Assembly: GCA_002492075.1 (NCBI GenBank) | Contig: DKXD01000200.1 | Span: 1,178-20,091 of the forward strand | Origin: Ruminococcaceae bacterium UBA7135 | Lineage (GTDB): Bacteria > Bacillota > Clostridia > Oscillospirales > Ruminococcaceae | Direction: 5' to 3' | Length of the DNA: 18,914 nucleotides | In this document: positions 6,296 to 12,904 of the stretch, in pieces | Numbering within the stretch: position 1 is the first letter of the stretch | How the letters are laid out: every line of letters starts with the position of its first letter | Position numbers and translations under genes: made by a program | Notes under the pieces: model-generated | Told to the model about the DNA's origin: nothing | Seen by the model: the letters and a program-made list of their open reading frames with translations, nothing else | The model's database searches: none

Positions 6296-7221
6296 TGCCT
6301 TGCGAAGATTTTTGCTTTGATATCGGCGAATTCCTGTTCGGTGATCAAGCCGTCCTTGTAAAGCTGCGCGTATTTTGCAAGCTCGTCCGCCGCCGAGACC
6401 GCGGGCTGAGCCTGCGGCACGGGCTGCTGCGCCGAAACGTTCGACATAACCTCGCGCATGGCGTTTGCCGTGGCGTTTTCCGCTTCCTCAACAGCTTTGT
6501 CTTTAGACGTTCTCAGCGCTTTCTGGAAGTTATCAATCTCTCTTTGAGAGAAGCCCTTCAGGGCGATCCCAAACGAACCGCCGCCGAAATATACCCACAT
6601 GATCATCAGCCTGTTGATGAAATACAATATGGTAAGTGTTATTCCAAGCGGCCAAAAAACCCCGGCAATTATGCCTCCTATAGTCACAGCGGCGCGATTG
6701 CCATAGCGCCCGCTGTTTGAAGCTACAATTGTTAAGAATATAACACCAATTATTGTGAACAATATGCCGATAAACAATAATGCAAGAGGTTTTATCCGCT
6801 GAATATCCGTGCCTGTAACGTCCTTTAAGTCGACAATTCGGTCTCTTCGCTCCGTGCGCAGCCTTCTTCCGTCCAGCAAATATGCTTTCCCTTTGAGATA
6901 AACGCGCTTGTCGCTTATTATAGCGAAAGTCTGGGAAAATGTAGTGCTCACCACCGAGCCGGTCGACAAATAATTGTTTAAATAGTTAAACAGATAGCTG
7001 TTTCCCAACGCGCACACGAATTTCTCCTTCGGGCTTGTGAATATCTTCTTGAACCTCTCGTCATTGGGATTGATCTCAACAGCGGGCTGCGGATATTGCT
7101 GCTGCGGCTGCTGATATTGCATATCGGGCTGTTGGTATTGAGGTGCGGTCTGCGCTGCCGAACAATTCGGGCAAACGCCGTTTACCAATTCGGAGCCGCA
7201 CTTGACACAAAATCTGTCCAT
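6289..7221 (-). CDS. Zinc-ribbon, PH-like, SHOCT membrane protein
   Basis: This 310-residue protein has a modular layout. Residues 5-20 form a zinc ribbon (CVKC...CPNC, Cys5, 8, 17 and 20). Residues 24-48 are a Gln/Pro-rich linker. Residues 55-140 read like a small bacterial PH-type domain (FAIISDKRVYLKGKAYLL). Two hydrophobic segments follow (about 145-167 and 178-202), then a region that may form a coiled coil (225-260), and a C-terminal SHOCT motif at about 278-306 (DELAKYAQLYKDGLIT...EF). The zinc ribbon and SHOCT parts are expected on the cytoplasmic side. SHOCT is a short oligomerisation motif; the overall role is unknown. Start ATG 7221 is chosen for its AAGGAG site; the in-frame ATG seven codons upstream overlaps that site. 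It has its own promoter (7421-7449) and a leader of nearly 200 nt containing a MITE-like repeat, and it is divergent from an XRE regulator. Confidence 0.8.
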   Translation of the reverse strand: MDRFCVKCGSELVNGVCPNCSAAQTAPQYQQPDMQYQQPQQQYPQPAVEINPNDERFKKIFTSPKEKFVCALGNSYLFNYLNNYLSTGSVVSTTFSQTFAIISDKRVYLKGKAYLLDGRRLRTERRDRIVDLKDVTGTDIQRIKPLALLFIGILFTIIGVIFLTIVASNSGRYGNRAAVTIGGIIAGVFWPLGITLTILYFINRLMIMWVYFGGGSFGIALKGFSQREIDNFQKALRTSKDKAVEEAENATANAMREVMSNVSAQQPVPQAQPAVSAADELAKYAQLYKDGLITEQEFADIKAKIFARQS

Positions 7222-7253
7222 TTCTTTTCTCCTTATCTGCATATTCCGTGTTA

Positions 7254-7359
7254 TTAAGGAAACACTGATTTAATGACGGTTTTCCCCGCCTCCGGCGGGG
7301 AAAACCGCATAAATACGGCATTTGTTAGTATAAAAACAATTTAATCAGCAGTTCCTTAA
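7254..7359. repeat. MITE-like element with terminal inverted repeats and a central palindrome
   Basis: A 106-bp element bounded by imperfect inverted repeats: TTAAGGAAACACTGATTTAA at the left and, on the opposite strand at the right end, TTAAGGAACTGCTGATTAAA. The interior holds a perfect 14-bp palindromic stem (CGGTTTTCCCCGCC at 7277-7290, GGCGGGGAAAACCG at 7294-7307, loop TCC). No coding capacity. A TTAA or TA target duplication is possible but ambiguous because TTAA is part of the repeat itself. It lies in the leader of the leftward zinc-ribbon gene. Confidence 0.6.
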
Positions 7360-7388
7360 CGGCGGCAGCGCAAACCGATGTACATTAT

Positions 7389-7413
7389 GCCGAACAGCGC
7401 CGCTTGCCGAACA
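7389..7413 (+). repeat. Pair of direct GCCGAACA repeats in the divergent promoter region
   Basis: GCCGAACA occurs at 7389-7396 and again at 7406-7413, 17 bp apart start to start, just downstream of the leftward transcription start. They could bind a regulator, but the evidence is only the repetition. Confidence 0.35.
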
Positions 7414-7420
7414 CAAGTAT

Positions 7421-7449
7421 ATTATAGCGGATTTCCCGCTAAAAGTCAA
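7421..7449 (-). promoter_or_regulatory. Leftward promoter with a palindrome between -35 and -10
   Basis: On the minus strand TTGACT (7444-7449) and a perfect TATAAT (7421-7426) are 17 bp apart and drive the zinc-ribbon gene. The spacer holds the inverted repeat TAGCGG (7425-7430) / CCGCTA (7436-7441) with a 5-bp centre, overlapping the end of the -10 box. This is a good place for a repressor, and the divergent XRE gene is the natural candidate. Confidence 0.8.
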
Positions 7450-7468
7450 TAGGTTTTTTTAATTATTG

Positions 7469-7474
7469 TATAAT
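7469..7474 (+). promoter_or_regulatory. -10 box of the XRE regulator gene
   Basis: A perfect TATAAT (7469-7474) lies 20 bp before ATG 7495, giving a very short leader with AAGGGG as ribosome site. No good -35 box is seen at 17 bp, only TCAATA-like sequence overlapping the leftward -35, so the promoter may be weak or activator-dependent. Confidence 0.55.
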
Positions 7475-7494
7475 TAAATAAGGGGACAGACCGA

Positions 7495-7719
7495 ATGACA
7501 ACACATTTTTATAGGAGAATACGCGATCTCCGCGAGGACAGCGATCTCAAACAGCGGGAGCTTGCCGAAATACTTGGGTGCAGTCAGCGCGTATACAGCA
7601 ACTACGAGCGCGGCGATCTTGACATACCGACTGAGGTGCTTATAAAATTGGCGCAGCACTACGGTGTGAGCGTGGACTATATCTTAGGGCTGACCGACAG
7701 CAAAATGCCATATAAGTAA
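7495..7719 (+). CDS. XRE family helix-turn-helix transcriptional regulator
   Basis: A 74-residue protein that is almost entirely an HTH_3 (Cro/CI-type) DNA-binding domain. Residues 8-62 hold the pattern RIRDLREDSDLKQRELAEIL, then GCSQRVYSNYERG (recognition helix followed by the typical YERG turn), then IPTEVLIKLAQHYGVSVDYILG, the usual ending of this domain. It has no extra effector or membrane domain, so it probably acts as a simple dimeric repressor. ATG 7495 follows AAGGGG. It is transcribed away from the zinc-ribbon/SHOCT gene, and the palindrome between them (7425-7441) is the likely operator. This would make the pair a self-contained regulatory unit, which is inference. No phage genes are adjacent. 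Confidence 0.9.
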   Translation: MTTHFYRRIRDLREDSDLKQRELAEILGCSQRVYSNYERGDLDIPTEVLIKLAQHYGVSVDYILGLTDSKMPYK

Positions 7720-7721
7720 AC

Positions 7722-7745
7722 AGGGGAGTTTCTTCAAGCTCCCCT
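7722..7745 (+). terminator. Hairpin after the XRE gene
   Basis: AGGGGAG (7722-7728) pairs with CTCCCCT (7739-7745) a few bases after the XRE stop codon, extendable inward by TTT/AAG. The T tract is poor: AAAACCGTCTTTT follows, so termination strength is uncertain. Confidence 0.55.
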
Positions 7746-7877
7746 AAAACCGTCTTTTGCAATATGCGCACAGCACGGCTATAAAACAATTCGCTTCAAG
7801 CTCCGCGCTGTTGTACCGTTTACAAACTTCGGACTTATCGCCTCATATCTCATCGGCGCCGTTCCGTCCGGCTTCGC

Positions 7878-8423
7878 TTATCCCGCCACCGTAAGCCGCT
7901 CCACCGAGTGCCCGGAAGAGTACAGCTCCCCGTAAATGCGGGAGCATTTTTTGTACCGCGCAAACATCCTTTCGGCGCTCGCTTCATCGCCGTATACTTT
8001 CCATGCTCCCGTCATTTTGCACTTCTTTCCATAAATAAATCCGCTTACATCTTCCGGCGGATAGCCGAGAAACAGACCTATTTCGTGCGGAAATTCCGCG
8101 CCGCGTTCTATTCGCTTTGCAAGACGGACTATGCATAGCTCCGGGCGGTCACAGTCATAGCCGCGCCGATTCAGGATAAGGCGGGCGGCGGGGTCTTGCA
8201 GATCGCGGTTCAATCGCGATATCCGATAGATATACACCAGCGTCCGCCCCTTTTTCTCCCCCAGCGGCATTGCCCGCAAGCCCTTTTTGAGCAGCATTGC
8301 GTTCCAGCCCCGCAGAGTTTCAACACGCTCGCCCTTGTCCGCAAACTCCGCCGCAAAAAGGCTGCCCGTTTTCAAGCCCGCCAGCGTCGGCGAGCAGTTG
8401 CGTATGATCTGTTCTTCGCTCAT
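7878..8423 (-). CDS. DUF3793 family protein, probably iron-regulated
   Basis: The 181-residue protein matches DUF3793: it begins with IIRNCSPTLAGLKTGSLF, followed by WNAMLLKKGL, TLVYIYR, a long central helix region, FPHEIGLFLGYPPEDVSGFI, and GAWKVYGDE...FARYKKC. No signal peptide or membrane segment is visible; it is cytoplasmic. The biochemical role is unknown. In Clostridia, as I recall, genes of this family tend to occur near flavodoxins and ferrous iron transport genes. Here neither is adjacent, but the promoter carries two DtxR/IdeR-like boxes, which independently points to control by iron. ATG 8423 is preceded by GGAGG at 7-nt spacing. The perfect -35 and -10 suggest strong expression when derepressed. 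No damage is seen. Confidence 0.88.
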   Translation of the reverse strand: MSEEQIIRNCSPTLAGLKTGSLFAAEFADKGERVETLRGWNAMLLKKGLRAMPLGEKKGRTLVYIYRISRLNRDLQDPAARLILNRRGYDCDRPELCIVRLAKRIERGAEFPHEIGLFLGYPPEDVSGFIYGKKCKMTGAWKVYGDEASAERMFARYKKCSRIYGELYSSGHSVERLTVAG

Positions 8424-8443
8424 AGTTTCCTCCGTTCCATTCG

Positions 8444-8459
8444 GTTAGTTTTGGCTAAC
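8444..8459 (-). promoter_or_regulatory. Second DtxR/IdeR-like iron box, in the DUF3793 leader
   Basis: On the minus strand this reads GTTAGCCAAAACTAAC, that is GTTAG-N6-CTAAC, the same 16-bp form as the box at 8494-8509. It lies between the transcription start and the ribosome binding site. Confidence 0.65.
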
Positions 8460-8493
8460 ACAGACATGTTTTGCAGCTCGCCGCTGCCAGCGA

Positions 8494-8509
8494 GTTAGAT
8501 TAGGCTAAC
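8494..8509 (-). promoter_or_regulatory. DtxR/IdeR-like iron box at the DUF3793 transcription start
   Basis: On the minus strand GTTAGCCTAATCTAAC (perfect GTTAG/CTAAC arms, extended by A and T on either side) closely follows the known DtxR/IdeR operator TTAGGTTAGSCTAACCTAA. It lies 3 bp past the -10 box, across the expected start of transcription, a typical position for a metal-dependent repressor. Confidence 0.75.
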
Positions 8510-8512
8510 TTA

Positions 8513-8541
8513 ATTATAACACGCCGACGCTCGTTTGTCAA
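8513..8541 (-). promoter_or_regulatory. Consensus sigma-A promoter of the DUF3793 gene
   Basis: On the minus strand a perfect TTGACA (8536-8541) and a perfect TATAAT (8513-8518) are exactly 17 bp apart. This is the best promoter in the window, consistent with a gene held down by a repressor. Confidence 0.92.
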
Positions 8542-8620
8542 GAAGTATTCGCAAAAATCCCGCCATAACTATCTTGCGCATAACCGCGAAAAATATTCCT
8601 GCCGCCGACCGATAAGACTA

Positions 8621-8726
8621 CAGACCGTCGATAAACCCTCATCTACTTCGTCAGACGCACTCGCGGCAGCCATTAAGGCTAGCCGCGGTGCGCCTTCCTC
8701 GTATCTGAGGACTTCTCGACAGTCTG
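8621..8726 (-). repeat. Folded repeat-like element with inverted ends
   Basis: Ends CAGACCGTCGA (8621-8631) and TCGACAGTCTG (8716-8726) are inverted repeats with one mismatch. Inside is a long stem-loop: ACGCAC (8655-8660) with GTGCGC (8688-8693), then CGCGGC-AGCC (8662-8671) with GGCT-A-GCCGCG (8677-8687), loop ATTAA. The two imperfect positions (outer arms and inner stem) are G-U pairs in minus-strand RNA but A-C clashes in plus-strand RNA. It looks like a member of a dispersed repeat family or a small RNA read leftward; only one copy is in the window. Confidence 0.5.
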
Positions 8727-8804
8727 AAAAACACACTTTATCTACAAACTGAAGACTATTCGATTTTTTCTTTCTTCGCAAAACGCCGCGCCGTCAAATA
8801 GCAC

Positions 8805-8833
8805 TTGCAATTTGCTCGGTTATGTGGTATAAT
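8805..8833 (+). promoter_or_regulatory. Promoter of the GH130 gene
   Basis: TTGCAA (8805-8810) and a perfect extended -10 (TGG then TATAAT, 8828-8833) are 17 bp apart. Transcription would start near 8840, about 30 bp before ATG 8870. It probably drives the genes at least to the SecA2-like gene, since the next genes overlap or abut. Confidence 0.82.
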
Positions 8834-8869
8834 ATAAATGATATATTATTTTTGAAAGGACTTTTTGCT

Positions 8870-10063
8870 ATGTCACTCACAAAAGAACAATGGAACGAGC
8901 AGCTTGCCGTTCTTAAACACCGCCAGAAGCTTCTCATCGACCGCCCCAACCCCAAGAAAGAGAGCTTCTATAACGGCATTTATGACCGTTACGAGCACCC
9001 CGTTCTCACCGCCGCCCACGCACCCATTCTGTGGAGATACGACCTTTGCTATGACGACAATCCAAATCTTCAGGAAAGACTGGGCGTGAACGCCGTTATG
9101 AACTCGGGCGCGATCTATTTTAACGGCAAGTACTGCCTTATCGCGCGTGTGGAAGGCTCAGACAGAAAGAGCTTCTTCGCCGTAGCGGAGAGCGATAAGC
9201 CTACCGAGGGCTTCAAATTCCGCGATTACCCGATACTCCTCCCCGATACCTGCCCCGAGGAGACAAACGTTTACGATATGCGCGTAACGCAACATGAGGA
9301 CGGCTGGATTTACGGCGTGTTCTGCTCCGAAAGCAAGGACACCTCTTCCAACGACCTCTCTGCGGCGGTAGCCCAAGCGGGTATCGTCCGCACAAAAGAC
9401 CTGATGAACTGGGAACGCCTGCCGAATCTTATCTCCAAATCGCCGCAGCAAAGAAACTGCTGTCTGCACCCCGAATTCGTTGACGGCAAGTACGCGTTCT
9501 ACACCCGCCCGCAAGACGACTTTATTCAAACGGGCAGTGGCGGCGGAGTATGCTTCGCGCTTTGTGAGGACATCACTCACCCGGAGCTTTGCACCGAGGA
9601 GACCGTCATTTCGCCGAGAATTTACCACACTCTCACCGAGGTAAAGAACGGCGCGGGCGCTGTTCCGATAAAAACGCCGAAGGGCTGGATACACATCGCG
9701 CACGGCGTTCGCAACACCGCGGCGGGCTTGCGCTACGTTATCTATGTATTCGCGACCGACCTTAAAGACCCGTCCAAGCTTATCGCTTCACCAAGCGGAT
9801 TGTTTATCGCTCCGCACGGCTTTGAGCGCGTCGGCGACGTTTCCAACGTCTGCTTTACCAACGGCTGCATAGTTAAGGGCGACAACGTTTATATCTATTA
9901 CGCGTCCTCCGACACAAGACTGCACGTCGCCTCCACGACTATAGAAAAACTTATGGACTACACGTTCAACACTCCCGAGGATCCGCATCGTTCTGTTGAC
10001 TGCGTAAAGCAGCGCTGGGATCTTATCGATAAGAATCTTAAAAACGGAGCGGAAAGCATATAA
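8870..10063 (+). CDS. GH130 4-O-beta-D-mannosyl-D-glucose phosphorylase
   Basis: The 397-residue cytoplasmic enzyme matches GH130 subfamily 1, which cleaves 4-O-beta-mannosyl-glucose with phosphate to mannose 1-phosphate plus glucose, a step in beta-mannan or mannosyl-glucose use (the Ruminococcus albus and Bacteroides fragilis enzymes are the known types). Visible family blocks are VNAVMNSGAIYFNGKYCLIA, RVEGSDRKSFFAVAES, TNVYDMRVTQHEDGWIYG (Asp137 is the catalytic acid position), AQAGIVRTKDL, LHPEFVDGKYAFYTRPQDDF, and a C-terminal GDVSNVCFTNG and YIYYASSDTRLHVA for the five-bladed propeller. Start ATG 8870 follows GAAAGGA; an in-frame ATG at 8822 overlaps the -10 region and is rejected. Its stop overlaps the Nudix start by one base. 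No partner epimerase or transporter is in the window. Confidence 0.92.
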   Translation: MSLTKEQWNEQLAVLKHRQKLLIDRPNPKKESFYNGIYDRYEHPVLTAAHAPILWRYDLCYDDNPNLQERLGVNAVMNSGAIYFNGKYCLIARVEGSDRKSFFAVAESDKPTEGFKFRDYPILLPDTCPEETNVYDMRVTQHEDGWIYGVFCSESKDTSSNDLSAAVAQAGIVRTKDLMNWERLPNLISKSPQQRNCCLHPEFVDGKYAFYTRPQDDFIQTGSGGGVCFALCEDITHPELCTEETVISPRIYHTLTEVKNGAGAVPIKTPKGWIHIAHGVRNTAAGLRYVIYVFATDLKDPSKLIASPSGLFIAPHGFERVGDVSNVCFTNGCIVKGDNVYIYYASSDTRLHVASTTIEKLMDYTFNTPEDPHRSVDCVKQRWDLIDKNLKNGAESI

Positions 10064-10593
10064 TGGAATTTTTTGACCTCTACACCGCGACGGGAAAGCC
10101 GCTCGGCAGAAAGATCATGCGGGGCGCTCCCGTACCGCGGGGAGAATATCACATTGTCGTGCAGGTCATGACGATAAATCACCGCGGCGAGATCCTCCTA
10201 ACCCAGCGCGTTCCCGAAAAGACCAGCGGCGGCAAGTGGGAATGTTCGGGCGGGTGCGCCGTCGCCGGGGAATCGGGCAAAGAAGCCGCTATCCGCGAAT
10301 TGTATGAGGAAACCGGCATAACGGCGGGCGAAAACGAGCTTTCCCTTGAATGGACACTGACCACCGACGGTATGCTGCGAGATTTTTATGTTCTGATAAA
10401 GGATGTGCCGCTTTCCGAGCTGAGGCTTCAGGATATCGAGGTATGCGCGGCGAAATGGGTAAGCTTCGAGAGACTGTGTGAGATGTCGAAAAACGGGCAG
10501 ACAACGCGCACGGTAACGAGATGGCTCGAAAATCGAGGCTCAGAGCTGCTCTATATAATCAATAAGGCAAAGAGAAACGCTTGGAGAAGATAA
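10063..10593 (+). CDS. Nudix hydrolase
   Basis: This 176-residue protein has a complete Nudix box GX5EX7REUXEEXGU at residues 64-86 (G64, E70, R78-E79, E82, E83, G85), binding Mg2+ and hydrolysing nucleoside diphosphate-linked compounds. The N-terminal part EFFDLYTATGKPLGRKIMRG and HIVVQVMTINHRGEILLTQR resembles the IPP-isomerase-like or YfcD-type Nudix branch, so the substrate could be an isoprenoid or a nucleotide derivative; it cannot be named from sequence. The start codon overlaps the last base of the GH130 stop (TAATG), and the gene ends directly before the SecA2-like ATG, so it is translationally coupled in the GH130 operon. There is no sign of transport or a signal peptide. A housecleaning role is possible. 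Confidence 0.85.
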   Translation: MEFFDLYTATGKPLGRKIMRGAPVPRGEYHIVVQVMTINHRGEILLTQRVPEKTSGGKWECSGGCAVAGESGKEAAIRELYEETGITAGENELSLEWTLTTDGMLRDFYVLIKDVPLSELRLQDIEVCAAKWVSFERLCEMSKNGQTTRTVTRWLENRGSELLYIINKAKRNAWRR

Positions 10594-12885
10594 ATGTCAA
10601 CGGAAATCGAAAAAATAAAGGCGCTTGCGGAAAGCGCCGAATGCAGCGGAAATACTCTTGAAGAGGTTTTCGCGCGCTGTTTTCTCGCGGCGCAAAAAGA
10701 GCTTGATATAACGCCGTTCGATGAGCAGCTGGCGGCGGCACTGGCACTGACTAAAGGTAAAATGGTGCAAATGCAGACAGGCGAGGGCAAAACGCTCTGC
10801 GCCGTGTTTGCGGCGTGCACGGAAGCTCTGGTGAACGGCGGGCTTACTCACATTCTTACGTTCAATGATTATCTCGCCAAGCGCGATTATAACTGGATGA
10901 AGCCGATATACGACGCTGCGGGCGTTTCGGTGGGGTGCATAACCGAGACCACTCCGAAAGAAGAACGCCGCGAGCTTTACAAGCGTCAGGTGCTTTACTG
11001 CACGATAAAGGAAACGGGCTTCGACTATCTGAGAAGCTTTGTGCTGTTTGACGAGGAACCGTATTTCCCGGAGGAGCTGAACTTCGCGATAGTAGACGAG
11101 GCTGACAGTATCCTTATAGACGAGGCGCGTATCCCGCTTGTGATTGCGGGCGATGTTGCTGTACACGAAAACGGCGGCATGGACGAGATATATGAAAAAG
11201 CGGCGGCTCTCGGTGAGGGCTGTTTCAGCGTTGACGAGGAATCGCAAAACGCCTATCTCACCGACGCGGGCGCGGACAAAGCCGAGAAGATTTTCGGACG
11301 CGATATGTACGCCGTCGGCAGCGAGGACTTGCTTGCAAAGGTTTGCGCGTGTATCAAGGCGCGGGAGATACTCAAAGAGGACAAGGACTATATCCTAAAG
11401 GACGGAAATATCGTTCTGATAGACGAATTTACGGGCAGAGCCGCGCCGGGACGCGTTTTCCCCGGCGATCTTCAAAGCGCCGTGGAAGCAAAGCACGGCT
11501 TGAAGATATCCTCGCGCGGCAGAATAATGGGCAGTATCGCGCTGCAATACTACGCTCGGCTGTACCGCAAGCTCTCGGGAATGACAGGCACGGCGGAGCA
11601 GTCTCGCGAGGAATTCGAGAAGATATACGGCATACTCACCGAGGTGATCCCGACAAGACTTCCCGTGGCGCGTATCGACCACCCGCTTGAGCTGTATTAT
11701 GACGGTGCGGAAAAGCGCAAAGCGATACTTGCGGCAATAAAAGAAGCGGCGGATATCAAGCGCCCCGTGCTTGTGGGCAGCGAGAGCATCTCGGAAAGCG
11801 AAAGCATTGCCGCCGATCTCGAAAAAGCAGGGATAAAATGCAACGTATTAAACGCGAAAAACGACTTTGAGGAAGCGGAGATAATCGCAAAGGCGGGCGA
11901 ACGCGGCACGGTCACGATCTCCACCAATATGGCGGGGCGGGGCGTTGATATAAAGCTGGGCGGCGCGGACTGTCATGACAAGGATTTTGTGGTGAGCGTC
12001 GGCGGCTTGCTTGTGCTTTCCACCTCGCCGCGCGAAAGCTCGCGTATCACGATGCAGCTGCGCGGAAGAGCGGGAAGACAGGGAGATGTTGGCGAAAGCC
12101 GTGCGTTCGCGGCGCTGGACGACCCCATTCTGCTGAACAATAACCTAAAAGGTCTGGCGGGGCGGCACTATCCGTCCGAAAAAACCAAGGGTGTTCTTGA
12201 CGACAAGGTGCTTTTGCGCGAAGCGGAGCGCGTTCAGCGTATATCGGAAAACAACGCATTCGAGGACCGCGTTCAGCTTATGAAATACACGATGATAGGC
12301 GAAAAGCACCGCGACATCACGTTCAAACGCCGAAACTCGCTGCTTAACGGTTCTTACAGCAGCGAATTCTGGCAAAAGACGGCGCTGTACGAAAAGGCGC
12401 TTGAAAAGTTCCCCGAAGATGAACTGCAAATTCTGCAAAACCGAGTTCTGGCAGCTTTGCTGAACGAGTTCTGGAGCGACTATCTGGACTACACGACGTA
12501 TCTGCGCGAGGGGATACACCTCACTCAGATAGCGGGGCGCAACCCGGCGGAGGAATATAACATCGCGTGTGAGGAGTACTACGAAAGCGCGGCGGCTTCC
12601 ATTGCCGAGCGCATGGAGGAAAAGCTCCGCGATGTTCTGAAATGCGAAAAGCTCTCCGATTACGAGATAGACAAGCCGACGCGAACCTACACTTATCTGC
12701 TGAACGATATAGGCGAGGAATTCAAAGCGAAGCCCGTACTTATGGGCATGTTATCGGACGACTATGAAAGCGCCGCCGCAAAGCTGAACGATGATAATTC
12801 CCAAAAAAGCGGCGAAAGCGACAAGTCCGCCGAAACGACCGAGAAAAAGGGCTTTTTCGGGAAACTGTTCGGGAAGAAAAAATGA
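10594..12885 (+). CDS. SecA-like preprotein translocase ATPase (SecA2 type)
   Basis: The 763-residue protein is a SecA motor. Seen in order: a Q-like motif PFDEQL (41-46), Walker A MQTGEGKT (60-67), FNDYLAKRD (90-98), Walker B VDEADSILIDEARIPL (167-182), the preprotein cross-linking region, DEFTGRAAPGR, SGMTGTA, ISTNMAGRGVDIKLGG and the arginine motif QLRGRAGRQGD. SecA uses ATP to push proteins through SecYEG. It is shorter than the housekeeping SecA (about 800-900) and lacks the C-terminal cysteine-rich zinc site, ending instead in a Lys-rich GFFGKLFGKKK tail that may touch the membrane. Several core positions are non-canonical (VDEAD for VDEVD, IPLVI for TPLII, STSPRESSR for TERHESRR), which supports an accessory SecA2. 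No SecY2 or Asp/GlySec export partner is in the window. The start follows the Nudix stop immediately, with GGAGA upstream. Confidence 0.88.
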   Translation: MSTEIEKIKALAESAECSGNTLEEVFARCFLAAQKELDITPFDEQLAAALALTKGKMVQMQTGEGKTLCAVFAACTEALVNGGLTHILTFNDYLAKRDYNWMKPIYDAAGVSVGCITETTPKEERRELYKRQVLYCTIKETGFDYLRSFVLFDEEPYFPEELNFAIVDEADSILIDEARIPLVIAGDVAVHENGGMDEIYEKAAALGEGCFSVDEESQNAYLTDAGADKAEKIFGRDMYAVGSEDLLAKVCACIKAREILKEDKDYILKDGNIVLIDEFTGRAAPGRVFPGDLQSAVEAKHGLKISSRGRIMGSIALQYYARLYRKLSGMTGTAEQSREEFEKIYGILTEVIPTRLPVARIDHPLELYYDGAEKRKAILAAIKEAADIKRPVLVGSESISESESIAADLEKAGIKCNVLNAKNDFEEAEIIAKAGERGTVTISTNMAGRGVDIKLGGADCHDKDFVVSVGGLLVLSTSPRESSRITMQLRGRAGRQGDVGESRAFAALDDPILLNNNLKGLAGRHYPSEKTKGVLDDKVLLREAERVQRISENNAFEDRVQLMKYTMIGEKHRDITFKRRNSLLNGSYSSEFWQKTALYEKALEKFPEDELQILQNRVLAALLNEFWSDYLDYTTYLREGIHLTQIAGRNPAEEYNIACEEYYESAAASIAERMEEKLRDVLKCEKLSDYEIDKPTRTYTYLLNDIGEEFKAKPVLMGMLSDDYESAAAKLNDDNSQKSGESDKSAETTEKKGFFGKLFGKKK

Positions 12886-12904
12886 GACAAAGGCGGTGAA
12901 CACG

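Noticed and set aside
6184..6720. Rightward 178-codon frame
   Set aside because: It lies opposite the clear zinc-ribbon/SHOCT gene and is rich in Arg and Cys as expected of an antisense shadow.
8822..8869. Longer GH130 start at ATG 8822
   Set aside because: That ATG lies just upstream of and in contact with the -10 box (8828-8833), so it would not be in the transcript; ATG 8870 has a ribosome site.
12791..12904. Longer MnmE start inside the SecA2-like gene
   Set aside because: The extra residues are a shadow of the SecA2 tail and no family member has them; TTG 12905 has the better ribosome site.
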